Source: Pleurotus djamor (lineage: Eukaryota > Basidiomycota > Agaricomycetes > Agaricales > Pleurotaceae). Taken from it: a stretch of DNA of 23,513 nucleotides. The notes under the pieces are model-generated. The model saw only the letters and a program-made list of their open reading frames with translations. It had not been told where the DNA came from and made no database searches. The translations under genes were made by a program, and so were the position numbers. The DNA is taken from the NCBI GenBank assembly GCA_029747585.1, contig JAPEVF010000699.1, positions 1-23,513 on the forward strand. The letters run 5' to 3'. This document shows positions 22,574-23,513 of this stretch, one piece after another (positions within the stretch are counted from its first letter, which is position 1; the number at the start of each line of letters is the position of its first letter).

Positions 22574-23513
22574 TCACGACGTAGCAGCGATCTGTTTCTC
22601 AATGCGTGTCACGCGCTCGTTGTACGCATTCTCAGCTGTGACCCAAATCTCGGTACCCTCTGAAAGTGTGGTATTCAGATGACGACGAAATAACGATGGA
22701 CCAGTGTACGTACCGATGGTAACATCAAGGACATCTATACGTTTGATGACCTCGTAAGCTTCCTTGACTTCCTCCTCCATGTCCATTCCCCCATCAACGC
22801 CGCCCAAGCCCTGCGTCATCACGGCGAGTTGTTCGTGCCGTTCCATCCATTCACGCAGATACCGACAACGGTCCTGCAGCTTCAGGTGAGCTGGAACAAT
22901 CTTGATCGGTATAAACCTCTCCAGACGCTTCCTGGTAACGTCTCGCGCAACGTCTATGAACTCCTTGCTAAGGTCGTCCCAAGTCTGGAAGATATTTGTA
23001 GTTTGATTGAGTAGACGCTCAAAAGTATCGTAGGGTGTGTAGGGAAGGCGGTGAGAGGTGAGAATTCTTAGTAGCTGGTCGTTGAAGTCGCGAGAGATTG
23101 CTTCTACGAGAGGCAGGGCGCGGCGGATGGGGTAGGGCGACAGTTTGAATTTACGCGTAAGATGCGAGAAAATGAGGACAAGCGATTCTTGGATTTTATC
23201 CAGATCCGTTGCGGAGAGGAGCTCATCAAGCGGGAAATCCTTCATGAGTCGATTGTATTTGTGAACTAGGGGGGGACACAGGTATGAGCACGAGGAGGGA
23301 AAGGATGATCAATAAACTCACCAAGGTCCGTCGCATCCTTCAGCCCTGTATCCGCTATCAGACTCACAGTAGCATGGTATCGCCTGGCATTTCGCAAGCA
23401 ATCCATTACCAACTGAATCTCATCACTCAGCAATTGGTTCTCGATGTCTTCCAATTCTCGCTCAAGATTGAGCCAGAAATTGATTTCTTGGGAGGCCGTG
23501 CCAGACGAAACAT
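22574..23513 (-). pseudogene. Cytoplasmic dynein heavy chain, tail fragment with broken 3' end
   Basis: Dynein heavy chain is the motor subunit of the minus-end-directed microtubule motor, about 4,600 residues. Exons here (minus): 23322-23513 (5' continues outside the window), 22714-23265, 22574-22659, with 54-56 nt introns in correct phase; about 276 residues of the N-terminal tail (DHC_N1 region). Diagnostic stretches: [80 protein letters not shown] and EGTEIWVTAENAYNERV. After RIEKQIAA the frame hits TGA at 22574. The expected continuation is recognisable for a few codons in the next frame (LRRERPGTSR) and then vanishes. No motor domain follows; the SSP3 cassette lies there instead. So the gene is truncated at this locus by rearrangement, unless the assembly is misjoined. 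I cannot see whether the 5' part is complete. Confidence 0.85.

Noticed and set aside
22574..23513. Naturally split dynein gene as in Ustilago maydis
   Set aside because: The known split lies within the motor domain; here the break is in the tail and is accompanied by a frameshift and stop.

Overview
The window is nuclear DNA of a filamentous fungus, most likely a basidiomycete of the Agaricomycete type. The genes are intron-dense, with introns of about 41 to 80 nt carrying GT-AG ends and CTAAC/CTGAC-like branch sites. The recognisable proteins are fungal: a fungalysin, a fungal GH13 alpha-glucosidase, a fungal branched-chain aminotransferase and cytoplasmic dynein heavy chain. I cannot name the species. 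There are three single N positions (3736, 10630, 17637), so isolated one-base frameshifts could be sequencing errors.

Layout: (1) 1-1517, minus strand: 5' two thirds of an M36 fungalysin metalloprotease, running off the left edge. (2) 2688-12526: a repetitive block holding three plus-strand copies (A1, A2, A3) of an unrecognised gene family A, two small signal-peptide genes (SSP1, SSP2), and blocks of tandem modules (B) next to a palindromic promoter. An LTR element with identical LTRs and a 5-bp target duplication (3584-4927) sits inside intron 2 of A1. (3) 12904-17614: two ordinary, apparently intact metabolic genes in divergent orientation, a GH13 alpha-glucosidase (minus) and a branched-chain aminotransferase (plus). 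(4) 18055-21532: a reversed copy of the repetitive block with A4, unit C, palindrome, B modules and SSP3. (5) 22574-23513, minus: a piece of the dynein heavy chain tail that breaks off with a frameshift and stop, where many more kilobases of gene would be expected.

The most unusual structure is the repeated cassette SSP - B modules - palindrome - unit C - gene A. It occurs as a complete left arm (about 9070-12350), a complete inverted right arm (about 18750-21920) and an older, partly eroded direct copy (about 5790-8740). A fourth gene A copy (A1) stands alone upstream. The two inverted arms bracket the two metabolic genes. In each cassette a perfect palindrome carrying two ACGCGT boxes (MluI cell-cycle box sequence) lies between oppositely oriented TATA boxes. 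Comparing A1 with A4 shows that family A is a four-exon gene: exon 3 is exactly 105 nt and exon 4 exactly 37 nt in both, and together they encode a C-x2-C-x10-C-x2-H motif that a simple ORF scan misses. A2 and A3 are decayed or truncated. The pattern is birth and decay of a lineage-specific gene cassette; its function cannot be read from the sequence.
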